Source of the DNA: Paracoccus fontiphilus
GTDB taxonomy: Bacteria > Pseudomonadota > Alphaproteobacteria > Rhodobacterales > Rhodobacteraceae
Assembly: GCF_017356265.1 (NCBI RefSeq)
Contig: NZ_JAFNAW010000003.1
Span: 1-64,000, forward strand
Reading direction: 5' to 3'
Length of the DNA: 64,000 nucleotides
Program-made: the position numbers and the translations under genes
The notes under the pieces: model-generated
What the model saw: the letters and a program-made list of their open reading frames with translations, nothing else
The model's database searches: none
Told to the model about the DNA's origin: nothing
Shown here: positions 26,960 through 35,116 of the stretch, piece by piece
Position numbering within the stretch: the stretch's first letter is position 1
Layout of the letters: the number at the start of each line of letters is the position of its first letter

Positions 26960-27036
26960 TCCTTGTCGCGCTGATGGTGCACGTGGCCGCAAGAGAAAGA
27001 CCGCTTCGTTCGCGAAGCTGACGCCTGCCCCATGCA

Positions 27037-27235
27037 CCCCGCAAGCGATCGCCACCCGGCAGGGCCGAGACTGGACCCGTGAGCCGACTATTGCGGCCCC
27101 GCGCGGGCTGGCTCGGGACGAGACGACGGCGCGGGACAAGCCGCAAAGGAGGGGCAGGGGTCCAGGCTCGGGGCGAAGGCCGGCGCCAGCCGGCCGGAGC
27201 TTAGAGCGCGGTCCCGGCCAGAGGCCGGGATGTGG
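27037..27235. repeat. repeat B, copy 1
   Basis: About 200 bp, clearly similar to 32775-32974 (shared start CCCCGCAAGCGATCG and the block GCAAAGGAGGGGCAGGGGTC). It ends just at the stop of the minus-strand gene 27236-27670. Contains GCCGGCGCC-type stems. Confidence 0.8.
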
Positions 27236-27670
27236 CTAGAACAGTTTTCTGATGTTGCGGACGCCCTTTGCTGATCCCGTGGGCTTCACGCGCAGATGAG
27301 ATGACAGTCCCAACAGGCCGGTTTTCAGCAATCTCGGTTGGGCATTTGCGGCCTTCATCAGAACCTCGTGGATCATGCCGGTGTTGCGGTCCGCCTCGAC
27401 CCTGAACACCTCGCAAATATCATCGCCGGGGTCCAGAACTGCCCAGAGATCGGATTCTTCATTTTTGACGCAGGACAGCATGTAGGCGGCCATGACATCG
27501 GCGGCCCAGTTTATGACAGGATTTGGCTCGATCCCTCTTTTCCTTGCCTCGGCCATGCAGAAGTTCTTTGCGGCCCTGAAGGCATTGGAAACATCACGGG
27601 GGCAATCCGATATTCCGCCAGTATCGCGGATATCCTCGATCCAGTTTGTGTAAATCACCTGATAGATCAT
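27236..27670 (-). CDS. hypothetical protein
   Basis: 144 residues, MIYQVIYTNWIEDIRDTGGI ... NIRKLF. It has the look of a soluble mixed alpha/beta protein (ESDLWAVLDPGDDICEVFRVEADRNTG). No family recognised. It is transcribed in the same direction as the ParB-like and ardC genes and ends at repeat B1. Confidence 0.6.
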   Translation of the reverse strand: MIYQVIYTNWIEDIRDTGGISDCPRDVSNAFRAAKNFCMAEARKRGIEPNPVINWAADVMAAYMLSCVKNEESDLWAVLDPGDDICEVFRVEADRNTGMIHEVLMKAANAQPRLLKTGLLGLSSHLRVKPTGSAKGVRNIRKLF

Positions 27671-28027
27671 CTGCCATCCCTGACCTGAAGGCCGCCCAAG
27701 GCTCGAACCTTGCCCGAAGCATACCCTCGCAGCTCATCGCCACAACACTCGGTATGATGCGTCTGTTTCAGGACCATGCCCGGCATGACTGAAGCCCGCC
27801 GCTAGGCGGGCCAGGACGCCGCCAGGCGTCCTTGTTCTTCCGCCCGGTCGTGCTGACCTGATCCTTGGCTGGCCCTCAAGGGGTAAACTGCCGGGGCGCA
27901 GACAACCACGACCCCGCCCCGGCGCACTCATCAATGGGGAAAGAGGGCCATGCCATAACGATCTTTGGTTGTTCAATGCTTTAGATGATCAACCTACAGA
28001 AGAAGCAGAAACCTGCTTCATCGACGC

Positions 28028-28049
28028 AAGCGCGGCGCCAGCCGCGCTT
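28028..28049 (+). terminator. possible terminator hairpin
   Basis: A perfect 9-bp stem AAGCGCGGC/GCCGCGCTT with loop GCCA, followed on the plus strand by TTCCTTTTCC. No plus-strand gene precedes it, so its role is unclear. Confidence 0.35.
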
Positions 28050-28156
28050 TCCTTTTCCGCGCAGCGGTTCGGCGCGAACAGCGCGGGGCCGTGGCGGCGG
28101 GGCATTGTCCTGCCGCCACGGCCAACCTTGGGGAGCTGCGCCAGGACAAAAGAAAA

Positions 28157-28177
28157 GGCCCTGCATGATGCAGGGCC
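28157..28177 (-). terminator. Rho-independent terminator
   Basis: A perfect 9-bp stem GGCCCTGCA/TGCAGGGCC with a 3-base loop. On the minus strand it is followed by TTTTCTTTTG. It ends the minus-strand operon whose last gene stops at 28253. Confidence 0.8.
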
Positions 28178-28252
28178 AGTGTTATCCTCACCACAAGGAT
28201 AGGGGTGCAGCCTCCTTCACAGGTCGGATCGGCGGCTGCGGAATACTCTTTT

Positions 28253-28894
28253 TCAGGCATCACCCACGACAGGATAATGCCAGCGACGGGGCCGTGTTTC
28301 CTCCTTTGGCCCAACGTAATACCAATCGACCTCGAGATCGGATGCCAGGTCGCAGCACCGGGTCATATCATGTCTGCGCATCCTCTCGTTTTCCTGCGGC
28401 GCGACATCGATGACCATCATGACGGGAATGAACCTGTGCCCGTAGCGCACGGAGACTTCCTCTCTTTGTGCGGCCATCTTGCGGATGTCCCAGCTAATTT
28501 CGGCGAAGGTCAAGCGCCGCCTGTCACGTTCGGATGCCTTGATCTCGATCGCCAGAAGCATGGCCTTCAAGGTCGCCTCGGCATTTCTCCTGCGCCAGTC
28601 GCCTCCGACGCCTTCGTTGAAGAGGACCACATCGGGGATCGGTTCCACGCCCGCCCGGTAGTCCTCATGGCGAGTGCCCATGAGAGCCTGGAAGACTTCC
28701 GTCCTGGGATCCCGGATCATCTGCTTCACATTCATTCCAACCTGGCGAAGCGGCACTCCAGCTGTTCGGAGCGCGTGGTAAACCATAGCCTGGTAGTGTA
28801 GCTCGCCGCCGAGCACCGCGCGGCATTCATCGATGATGGTCGTCCATGCCGAGGCCAGGGCCTTGCAGGCGTCATCTCCAGTGGTGATCTGCAT
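28253..28894 (-). CDS. hypothetical protein with PD-(D/E)XK-like motif
   Basis: 213 residues from MQITTGDDACKALASAW (28894). HYQAMVYHALRTAGVPLRQVG and later IPDVVLFNEG, then LLAIEIKASERDRR, give the spacing Glu...PD...ExK of restriction-endonuclease-fold nucleases. If so it is a nuclease of the plasmid leading region or a restriction-like effector. The family is not recognised; the fold is inferred from the motif alone. It is followed by a terminator at 28157-28177 and preceded by small genes in the same direction. Confidence 0.5.
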   Translation of the reverse strand: MQITTGDDACKALASAWTTIIDECRAVLGGELHYQAMVYHALRTAGVPLRQVGMNVKQMIRDPRTEVFQALMGTRHEDYRAGVEPIPDVVLFNEGVGGDWRRRNAEATLKAMLLAIEIKASERDRRRLTFAEISWDIRKMAAQREEVSVRYGHRFIPVMMVIDVAPQENERMRRHDMTRCCDLASDLEVDWYYVGPKEETRPRRWHYPVVGDA

Positions 28895-29117
28895 GCTTGC
28901 TCGGTTCTCCGGTATGACTGCGGCATTCTTCGCAAAGTGTCCGTCGGAACTCCATAGACTCGCGGATCGGGAATTCTCCAGTCCGCGCAGCCTTCCAGCA
29001 TCGATCATGTTCATTTGCGAAGATCCGCAAGGCTTCCAGTTCCTCAGCCGTCCATAAGCCTATCGTTGGGGTGGGTCTTTTCCCTGATGATCCGCTGCAA
29101 TTCCTCCAGTCCGGCAT
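28872..29117 (-). CDS. possible small Cys-containing protein
   Basis: This frame reads TAEELEALRIFANEHDRCWK and later RTLCEECRSHTGE, which looks like real protein, but its start is unclear. The only ATG (29117) lies inside the 29044-29223 gene in another frame. It overlaps the next gene's start by 23 bp. No family recognised. Confidence 0.3.
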   Translation of the reverse strand: MPDWRNCSGSSGKRPTPTIGLWTAEELEALRIFANEHDRCWKAARTGEFPIRESMEFRRTLCEECRSHTGEPSKHADHHWR

Positions 29118-29223
29118 CGAGCATGGCGCGGGCTTCCAGATGGGCGAAGGGTTTCCAGAACCGTGCGCGGGCTTCCGGCGTCTGCGCGATCCCGGCGCTG
29201 CGTTCGAGGTCTCCGATGGTCAT
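29044..29223 (-). CDS. small hypothetical protein (59 aa)
   Basis: Starts MTIGDLERSAGIAQTPEARA at 29223 with AGGAGA 7 bases upstream and ends NDRLMDG. A helical protein of the leading-region type. It lies 52 bp after the ParB-like gene on the same strand and is probably co-transcribed. No family recognised. Confidence 0.6.
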   Translation of the reverse strand: MTIGDLERSAGIAQTPEARARFWKPFAHLEARAMLDAGLEELQRIIREKTHPNDRLMDG

Positions 29224-29275
29224 GGCAAAGTCTCCTGTGGGGTGTGGGGCGGGGCGCTTGCGCCCCGCCAGCCGG

Positions 29276-31099
29276 TCACTTCATGCCTTCGGGAAGCCAT
29301 GCCGCGATCGTCGCGGCCTGTTCCTCGGTGACGGCCAGGGCGCTGCGCAGATCTCCGTCGCCCCGGAACAAGGCTTCAAGTTGCTCGGCCTTCTCGCCCT
29401 TCTTCATCCTGGCGAAGGTGGTTGCGGTCGGATGGTCGGGGGCGAGGTCCAGCAAGTCGCGCCACAGATCATCGAGATAGCCGCCCCCCACGCGGGAAAA
29501 GAAATTGGCGGCGGTCGGCGTCCAGACCTCGCGGATATTGGGCTGCGTTTCCTTGTCCAGCATGGCCGCCATGTCCTTGCTGCCGCCGCGATAATGCGCG
29601 GCAAGGAAGCGGGCCAGTTCGCCCTTCACATGCTCCGCGCCCTTCTTGCGGAAGGCCCGGAAGGACTTGGCATGATCCTTGCCAACCATGTCGCGGGCCA
29701 GGTTGTCGGTCAGCCGCGCGTCAAGCTGGTAGCCGCTGGCCTCGGTCGAGGGCCAGTTCGGAACGTCCTCGGTGGACAGGCCCAACGGCTTTTCCCAACG
29801 CAGCGCATGGCTCAACTGATAGGCCAAGAGGTCGATCAGCAGATCAGGGTCGCGCAGGATCGCATGTTGCCGCGCCCCTTGGGCGATGCGGGCAAGGTCG
29901 TCGCGCAGCTTCTGCGAGAGTGCCGACTTGGGCGCGTCCTCGGCTGCACCGGCGTGGGCGGAGGGGCGCAGGAAACCGGCCTCGATAGCCGCAGGTCGGT
30001 CCTCGCGGCGCACAAGGCCCTCGGCCTTCTGCAATTCGCCTTTCGCGTTCACATAAAGAATGACGCCCGAAACCGCCTTCTGCTCGTCGCTGTAGCTACC
30101 GTCCAGAGTGGCTTGCAGCGCGGCAAGCTCGGCCTGCCCGTCCTCGTCCAGTGCATCGCCGTTCGCCAGTTCGGCCAGTTCCTCATACCGCGCGGCCTGT
30201 TCCTCGGTCAGCACTCCTTCTTCTTTATAGATGCGGTCCAGCTTGCGGTTCTCAAGTTCGTAATAGCCGATATAGCTGTCACCAATCGCCTCGGCCCATG
30301 TCCAGCCTTCCGCCTTTGCGGCCTCGACGGATGCGGCCAGCTTGCGGGAAAACAACGCGTCCAGCAGGGCCACATCATCGAAATATTGCTGGTCGCTGAA
30401 CAGGTCGCCGGTCATGCGTCCGCCTTCGGCCTCATAGGCGTCCTGGCCGACATAGAGGACGCGGCGGTCGGTGCCGCGCACGGCATCGGGTTTGAGCATC
30501 TGCTTGATCTGGTGGTCGCTGTAGCCGTGGCCCTTCACCTGTTCCAGCACGGCAAGGCTGTGGGCCTCGTCCTCGCTGATGGTGAAGGCGGCGGCGTTCG
30601 ACAGGGTGATGGTTCCGGCCTTCAGGGCGTCCAGAACAGGCGCGGGCAGGCTTGCCAGCTTCAAGCGGCGATAGACGTGCTTTTCATTGACGCCGAAGGC
30701 CACAGCAATGGAGGGGACCGGAACGCCCCGCGCGGCCATGTTGCCATATTCGCGGATCTCGTCGGCGGCGTGGGGCTGCTCCCGGTGGTGGTTCTCGCTC
30801 GATGCCCAAACCTCGGCGGTCGCCTGATCGGGGGCCAGCTTCACCGGAATGACGGCAAAGCGCGGATCGTCCTGCAACAGTTCCAGTGCGCGAAGCCTGC
30901 GGCCTCCGGCAACGATCCCGACGGTGCCCGCCTCGTCGCGCAGGCCCGCAAGGTTCTGGATCAGGCCAAGCTGGCGGATGTTCTCGGCCAGGGCCTCGAT
31001 GCCCTCCGGGCTGAACACGGTGCGCGGGTTCAGGGGCGAGACGTAAAGATCAGCGAAGGGGACCAGTTCAACGGGGCTGTTGATCGCTTCGTATTTCAT
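29276..31099 (-). CDS. large ParB-like protein
   Basis: 607 residues. The amino 110 residues are a ParB N-terminal (CTPase/nuclease-like) domain with GIVAGGRRLRALELL and SSENHHREQPHAADEIR. A KorB-like helix-turn-helix follows (VPSIAVAFGVNEKHVYRRLKLASL), then a long helical carboxy part. This is far longer than chromosomal ParB (about 300), has no parA beside it, and matches the ParB-like proteins carried with antirestriction genes in plasmid leading regions. It would act on DNA early after transfer rather than in partition (inference). Same strand as the DUF3768 gene and small genes around it. Confidence 0.85.
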   Translation of the reverse strand: MKYEAINSPVELVPFADLYVSPLNPRTVFSPEGIEALAENIRQLGLIQNLAGLRDEAGTVGIVAGGRRLRALELLQDDPRFAVIPVKLAPDQATAEVWASSENHHREQPHAADEIREYGNMAARGVPVPSIAVAFGVNEKHVYRRLKLASLPAPVLDALKAGTITLSNAAAFTISEDEAHSLAVLEQVKGHGYSDHQIKQMLKPDAVRGTDRRVLYVGQDAYEAEGGRMTGDLFSDQQYFDDVALLDALFSRKLAASVEAAKAEGWTWAEAIGDSYIGYYELENRKLDRIYKEEGVLTEEQAARYEELAELANGDALDEDGQAELAALQATLDGSYSDEQKAVSGVILYVNAKGELQKAEGLVRREDRPAAIEAGFLRPSAHAGAAEDAPKSALSQKLRDDLARIAQGARQHAILRDPDLLIDLLAYQLSHALRWEKPLGLSTEDVPNWPSTEASGYQLDARLTDNLARDMVGKDHAKSFRAFRKKGAEHVKGELARFLAAHYRGGSKDMAAMLDKETQPNIREVWTPTAANFFSRVGGGYLDDLWRDLLDLAPDHPTATTFARMKKGEKAEQLEALFRGDGDLRSALAVTEEQAATIAAWLPEGMK

Positions 31100-31184
31100 G
31101 GGTCGTATCCTTGTTCTGTGGTGAGAGTTGTGGCTATGATTGCCCTGCCCTCTTTCCGCCCGTTGGGGGGCAGGGACGGGTTGT

Positions 31185-31295
31185 TCAGACAGCCCCGTGC
31201 TGGATCAGGAAGCGGCGGCCGATACCGAAGGTGTCGCCCTTCCTGACAAGCGCCCAGGCTTCTGCGAGACGGCGCTGCAAGGTTTCACTGCTCAT
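31185..31295 (-). CDS. small hypothetical protein (36 aa)
   Basis: Reads MSSETLQRRLAEAWALVRKG and ends LIQHGAV. A strong AGGGGGTGA lies just before the ATG at 31295. It lies between the DUF3768 and ParB-like genes on the same strand and is short but well supported by its ribosome site. No family recognised. Confidence 0.5.
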   Translation of the reverse strand: MSSETLQRRLAEAWALVRKGDTFGIGRRFLIQHGAV

Positions 31296-31414
31296 ACATT
31301 CACCCCCTTTCCGGGTTGCGGGTTGGTGGGGGACGTTGGGCGTCCCTCCTGTTTAGCCTGCTCGAAAGGCCAGCCTCGGCGCGGGAACGGAGCCACCCCG
31401 CGCCGATCTCGGGG

Positions 31415-31828
31415 TTAGTGTTCGGAGGGCAGGTAGAGCGTCAGGACGCGGCGCGTCTGCTCGGGGTCAGTGGCGCACTCGGGCATGGTCGCCCCGTAGG
31501 TGTAGGCGGTGTCGTAAAGGTCGATTTTCCAGAAGATCGCCACGCCATGCGCCTCGACCCGGCCAAAGGAATGATCCTCCCAAGGGTCATTGTCCTAGGT
31601 CCAGTCCGTGAAGCTGATAACCGCGTTCATCAGCGCGGCTTGGGTCCGCTCGGGAATGGCGAGGAAGCCCGGCGTGGCGACGGTGCGGCCTTTCAGATGC
31701 TGGCCGCGCCAGAGGGCCGCAAAGCCCAGGGCACGACGGAAGGCATCGTTCTGTTCCGCGATCATCAGCCGCAGCATGTGGTCGCGGGCCTGCTCGGTGG
31801 GGGTATCGGTTTCGAGTGCTTGAGCCAT
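31415..31828 (-). pseudogene. DUF3768-family gene interrupted by an in-frame amber codon
   Basis: The first 77 codons (MAQALETDTPTEQA ... AVISFTDWT) and the next 59 (DNDPWEDHSFGRVEAHGV, FWKIDLYD, TRRVLTLYLPSEH) together form a complete DUF3768 protein. They are separated only by TAG at 31595-31597, where related proteins have an acidic residue; GAG to TAG is a single change. The frame is otherwise unbroken. Expression would give a 77-residue fragment unless amber is suppressed. It is preceded by repeat A2, whose AAGGAGG supplies the ribosome site. DUF3768 function is unknown; it is common on Rhodobacterales plasmids. Confidence 0.8.
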
Positions 31829-31831
31829 TCC

Positions 31832-32227
31832 GGCCTCCTTGTGGTGCTGCCCTTTGCCGGTCTGGTGCCGGATGATCGGGCGGGGTTTCTGGCGAGGACC
31901 GCGAAGCGGCGCCTCTCCTGAAACCCTGCCTCCCGGCGAGGGCAGGAGGGGGACCCAGGCAAGGTTGGACGTCAGGGGCGAAGGGGAGGGGGATCACCCG
32001 GCCTGCACGGAGCCAAAGGCGGAGGAAGGCCGGGGAAACCCCTTCGCCCCGTCAAGCGGACGGCCTTGCGTGGGGGAACCGGCGGTTCCCATGAACGGAC
32101 AGGCGCCCTTCGCGCGTGGCCCCACAAAGGGCAGGGGCGTTCGGCTTGTCCGAATCCCCCGGCCAGGCGCGGTCCCGCGCCTTTGCCGCGATCACCGCGC
32201 CTCGCGCGGGGATCTCTCCATCATCTT
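31832..32227 (-). repeat. repeat A, copy 2 (upstream of DUF3768/ParB-like operon)
   Basis: About 396 bp, nearly identical to 24690-25084 and in the same position relative to its downstream minus-strand gene. It differs by scattered substitutions and small changes (for example near 32012 versus 24874). Confidence 0.85.
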
Positions 32228-32438
32228 TCCCGCTCAAAGCTATCCAGCCTGCCGCCCCTCTACAGGCGGCGGGCCTTGCAGGGCGGCGAGCTGGACGCGC
32301 CCATCAAAGAGCGAAGGGAAGCGAGCCGTCTTGTGGGAAGGTTCGGCGGGATTGTGCCAACCTAAAGGATCAGGGGAGGAAAATTATGCATACGACTTTT
32401 GTCGTGCTAGGATCGCTCTGTGCAAAGGAGGGTGTGAC

Positions 32439-32600
32439 ATGTTCCATTCGCCCGAGCAGCACGACATCCGTTGGTCGGACCCTAAAACCGAAACGGAGAT
32501 GTCAGACGATGAGGTCAGGCAAGTGTTCGACGCCTTGGTCGCAAAGCTCAACGAAGAAGAGCGATCAGCGTCAGATAAGCGGTACGTCAGTTCGATATGA
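32439..32600 (+). CDS. small acidic hypothetical protein (53 aa)
   Basis: Starts MFHSPEQHDIRWSDPKTETE with a strong AGGAGGG 8 bases upstream and ends KRYVSSI. Acidic, helical second half (DDEVRQVFDALVAKLNEEER). It sits between repeats A2 and B2 on the opposite strand from the leading-region genes. No family recognised. Confidence 0.55.
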   Translation: MFHSPEQHDIRWSDPKTETEMSDDEVRQVFDALVAKLNEEERSASDKRYVSSI

Positions 32601-32774
32601 AAGTCCCCCCTCGCTGTCCGCGCGAGGGTCTTGTGCAATGGTTTGATCGGATCACCCTATCGCCCAGTTGACCACAGGCTGTGCGCTCGATCCCTGTGGT
32701 CTCGCTTACAGCCTGCTTCGGCCTCCCGCCTCCACTCCCAAGGTCGTTCTGGCACGAGGCTGGACAACCGGGCT

Positions 32775-32974
32775 CCCCGCAAGCGATCGACACCCGAAGG
32801 GCCGAGACTGGGCCGCTGGACCAACTATTGCGGCCCCGCAAAGGCTGGCTCGGGACGAGACGGACGGCGCGGGAAAAGCCGCAAAGGAGGGGCAGGGGTC
32901 CAGGCTCGGGGCTAAGGCCGGCGCAAGCCGGGCGCAGCCTGGAGCGCGATCCCGACCAAAGGACGGGATGCGGC
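32775..32974. repeat. repeat B, copy 2
   Basis: About 200 bp, similar to 27037-27235. Together with A2 it forms the order B-spacer-A seen also at 27235-24690 (minus direction), but here the spacer is about 0.55 kb. Confidence 0.8.
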
Positions 32975-33102
32975 CTGAAACTTGATCCCACATGAGCACT
33001 TGAAATGTGTACACAGAAAGTATACCTATCAATTAATGGCTCGCAGAGGCCGAAAGCTTTCATCAAGCAGACCATGGGGGACGACGATCAAAATGGTACC
33101 TT

Positions 33103-33372
33103 ATGGAAATCGAATACGATGAGGCAAAGCGCCAAGCCAACATCAAGAAGCATGGAGTTGATCTGCTCTTTGGAGCGTTGATCTTTGAAGGGCCGACCTT
33201 CGAGGTTCCGTCTCCCCGAAACGGGGAAGATCGTGTTCTTGCAGTCGGGCTTGTGGATGGCGAGGTTTTTGTAACCGTCTATGTCAAACGAGGTAACGCG
33301 ATCCGTCTCATTTCGACCCGAAAAGGAGGCCGTCGTGACAGACAAAGATATGAAGAAGCTCTCTCTGGCTGA
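33103..33372 (+). CDS. brnT: BrnT-type toxin
   Basis: 89 residues, MEIEYDEAKRQANIKKHGVD ... with the BrnT/DUF497 layout: an amino D-xx-K-xxxN-xxKHG-V motif, a central acidic beta sheet (EDRVLAVGLVDGEVFVTVYV) and the final RLISTRKGGRRDRQRYEEA. BrnT is a RelE-fold RNase. It overlaps brnA by 38 bp. Catalytic basic residues near the end are present. Confidence 0.9.
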   Translation: MEIEYDEAKRQANIKKHGVDLLFGALIFEGPTFEVPSPRNGEDRVLAVGLVDGEVFVTVYVKRGNAIRLISTRKGGRRDRQRYEEALSG

Positions 33373-33628
33373 TGTGCGCGCACTGAAGAACGCGGGCAAG
33401 CTGCACATTGATCCTACCCCCCCCGAAGTCGACCTTCCCGACGACTTCTGGAAGCATGCTGAACGCGTTGAACGTGAGACGAAGAAGTCAGTTCACCTGC
33501 GCCTTGAACCCGAAGTGTTTCGTTTTTTCCAGGAAGAGACACAAGGGAAAGGCCACATCAAACGCATGCAGGATGTTCTTGCTGCCTATGTGAAAGCAAA
33601 AAAGACAGAAGGTAGCCCGGCTGCATAG
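33335..33628 (+). CDS. brnA: BrnA-type antitoxin
   Basis: About 97 residues. GTG at 33335 is chosen because AGGAGG lies just upstream (33324-33329) and the sequence MTDKDMKKLSLADVRALK is the usual beginning. The carboxy region (DDFWKHAERV, KKSVHLRLEPEVFRFFQEE, HIKRMQDVLAAYV) is the ribbon-helix-helix DNA-binding part typical of BrnA. It autoregulates the operon in known systems. Confidence 0.88.
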   Translation: MTDKDMKKLSLADVRALKNAGKLHIDPTPPEVDLPDDFWKHAERVERETKKSVHLRLEPEVFRFFQEETQGKGHIKRMQDVLAAYVKAKKTEGSPAA

Positions 33629-33716
33629 ATCACTTGGGCTGTTCTTCACGCTCTACACCTGCACAGTCGGCAATTCGCTGATCCTGGTGGTGTAGCGGGG
33701 CGAGCGGTGATCGGCG

Positions 33717-35116
33717 GAGCTATGGCTGAATTTGGGTGACGCGGCTTGATCAGGCGGCGCGGCTTTGGCTGGCATCGTCAGCGACGACGCCATTGGTGAA
33801 TCTGACGCCTTCGATGACGCGTGGCAACTGGTTTGTGCCGTTGAGCTTGCGCCACTTCTTCGATGCGGCCCGGACCAAGGTGAAGACCATCAGCTTCGCG
33901 GTCTTCTGCGAGAGTGCGCCCTTGGTGCGGACGGTGCGATGTCGGACAGTGGCAAAGACACTTTCGATGGGGTTCGAGGTGCGCAGATGCTCCCAGTGTT
34001 CGGCCGGGAAGTCGTAAAAGGCCAGCAAGGCCTCGTTGTCCTTGGTCAGGCAGGACACGCCACGCTGGTATTTGGCGGCGTATTTTTCCTTGAAGGTCTC
34101 GATGGCCGCCAATGCCGCGGCGCGGGTTGCGGCATGGGAGATCTCGCGCAGATCGGTGGTGACAGCGGGATGCATGGATTTGGGGAAGCAATTGAGCACG
34201 TTTGCCATTTTGTGAAACCAGCAGCGTTGGTGACAGGTGCTGGGAAAGACCTCATCCATGGCCTTCCAAAAGCCCAAAGCGCCATCGCCGACAGCAAGTT
34301 CCGGCGGCACGGCAAGGCCGCGGGCCTTGAGACCGACCAGCAGCTCGCGCCAGCTTTGCGCGCTCTCGCGCATCCCGACCTGGAAACCCACGAGTTCCTT
34401 CTTTCCTTCGGGTGTGGCCCCGAGGACCACCAGCATGCACTCGGCTTGCGGCTCCATCCGGGCCTGCAGGTAGACGCCGTCGGCCCAGATGTAGACATAG
34501 CGGCGTGCCGAAAGGTCGCGGCGCTGCCAGTGGTCGTAGTCCTGCTGCCAATCCGCGGTCAGACGCGAGATCACACCGGGTGACAGGTTCGGCGCATCCG
34601 CTCCCAGCAGCGCGGTCAGCGCCTCCTGGAAGTCGCCCATGGACACGCCACGCAGGTAAAGCACCGGCAGCAGCGCATCGAGACTGCGGGAGCGCCGCGC
34701 CCACCGCGGCAGGATGTTGGAGGTGAAGCGGATTCTCTTCTCGGCCCCCACATCGGCAGCGCGATCGCGCACCTTGTGCCGTTTCACGGCGAGTGGCCCG
34801 ATCCCCGTCTGGATCGTCCGCTCCGGACCGGTCCCGTGATGGACAACGCGCTGACGGCCATCGGGCAGAAGATCATCGTTGAATTGGGCGACAAAGTTTG
34901 CAGCCTCGGCCTTCAGTGCGGCGGCCAGCATCTTGCGTGCGCCCTCACGGGCAATCTCGGTGAGCGGATCAAGGATCGAACCAGGCTGGTGAAGCGGGGT
35001 GATCGTGGTATCGTCTTTCATGGCGTATCGCTCCTTCGGGAGGTTCTGGCAGGCTTCGACACCCGCCACGATACGCCGCCTTCTCAGGCCCCATCACCCA
35101 TTTTCAGCCATAGCCC
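33717..35116 (-). mobile_element. IS256-family insertion sequence with 9-bp target duplication
   Basis: 1400 bp. Inverted ends are GAGCTATGGCTGAATTTGGG on the left and GGGCTATGGCTGAAAATGGG on the right (other strand). TGATCGGCG is duplicated at 33708-33716 and 35117-35125. The clean duplication marks a simple and probably recent insertion. Confidence 0.9.
33750..35021 (-). CDS. IS256-family transposase
   Basis: 423 residues from MKDDTTITPLHQPGSILDPL (35021, GGAG upstream). Mutator-type DDE transposase with YVYIWADGVYLQARM, ELAVGDGALGFWKAMDEVFP, CHQRCWFHKMANVLNCFPK and the RTSNPIESVFATVRHRT region. The frame is intact and the length normal, so it is likely active. Confidence 0.93.
   Translation of the reverse strand: MKDDTTITPLHQPGSILDPLTEIAREGARKMLAAALKAEAANFVAQFNDDLLPDGRQRVVHHGTGPERTIQTGIGPLAVKRHKVRDRAADVGAEKRIRFTSNILPRWARRSRSLDALLPVLYLRGVSMGDFQEALTALLGADAPNLSPGVISRLTADWQQDYDHWQRRDLSARRYVYIWADGVYLQARMEPQAECMLVVLGATPEGKKELVGFQVGMRESAQSWRELLVGLKARGLAVPPELAVGDGALGFWKAMDEVFPSTCHQRCWFHKMANVLNCFPKSMHPAVTTDLREISHAATRAAALAAIETFKEKYAAKYQRGVSCLTKDNEALLAFYDFPAEHWEHLRTSNPIESVFATVRHRTVRTKGALSQKTAKLMVFTLVRAASKKWRKLNGTNQLPRVIEGVRFTNGVVADDASQSRAA

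Larger units (their letters stand above)
27671..28252. other. 580-bp hairpin-rich intergenic region
   Basis: No gene recognised. It holds several perfect stems: GCCCGCC/GGCGGGC (27794-27811), GGACGCC/GGCGTCC (27814-27831), AAGCGCGGC/GCCGCGCTT (28028-28049) and the terminator below. The stretch near 27690-27715 has a T-arm-like AAGGTTCGAGCCTT on the minus strand, but no complete tRNA can be folded around it. Confidence 0.55.

Noticed and set aside
27680..27730. tRNA-like T-arm sequence AAGGTTCGAGCCTT on the minus strand
   Set aside because: The loop is six rather than seven bases and no acceptor, D or anticodon arms can be drawn around it.
29015..31246. 743-codon plus-strand frame opposite the ParB-like gene
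   Set aside because: The minus strand encodes a full ParB-like protein with conserved motifs; the plus frame has no recognisable domain.
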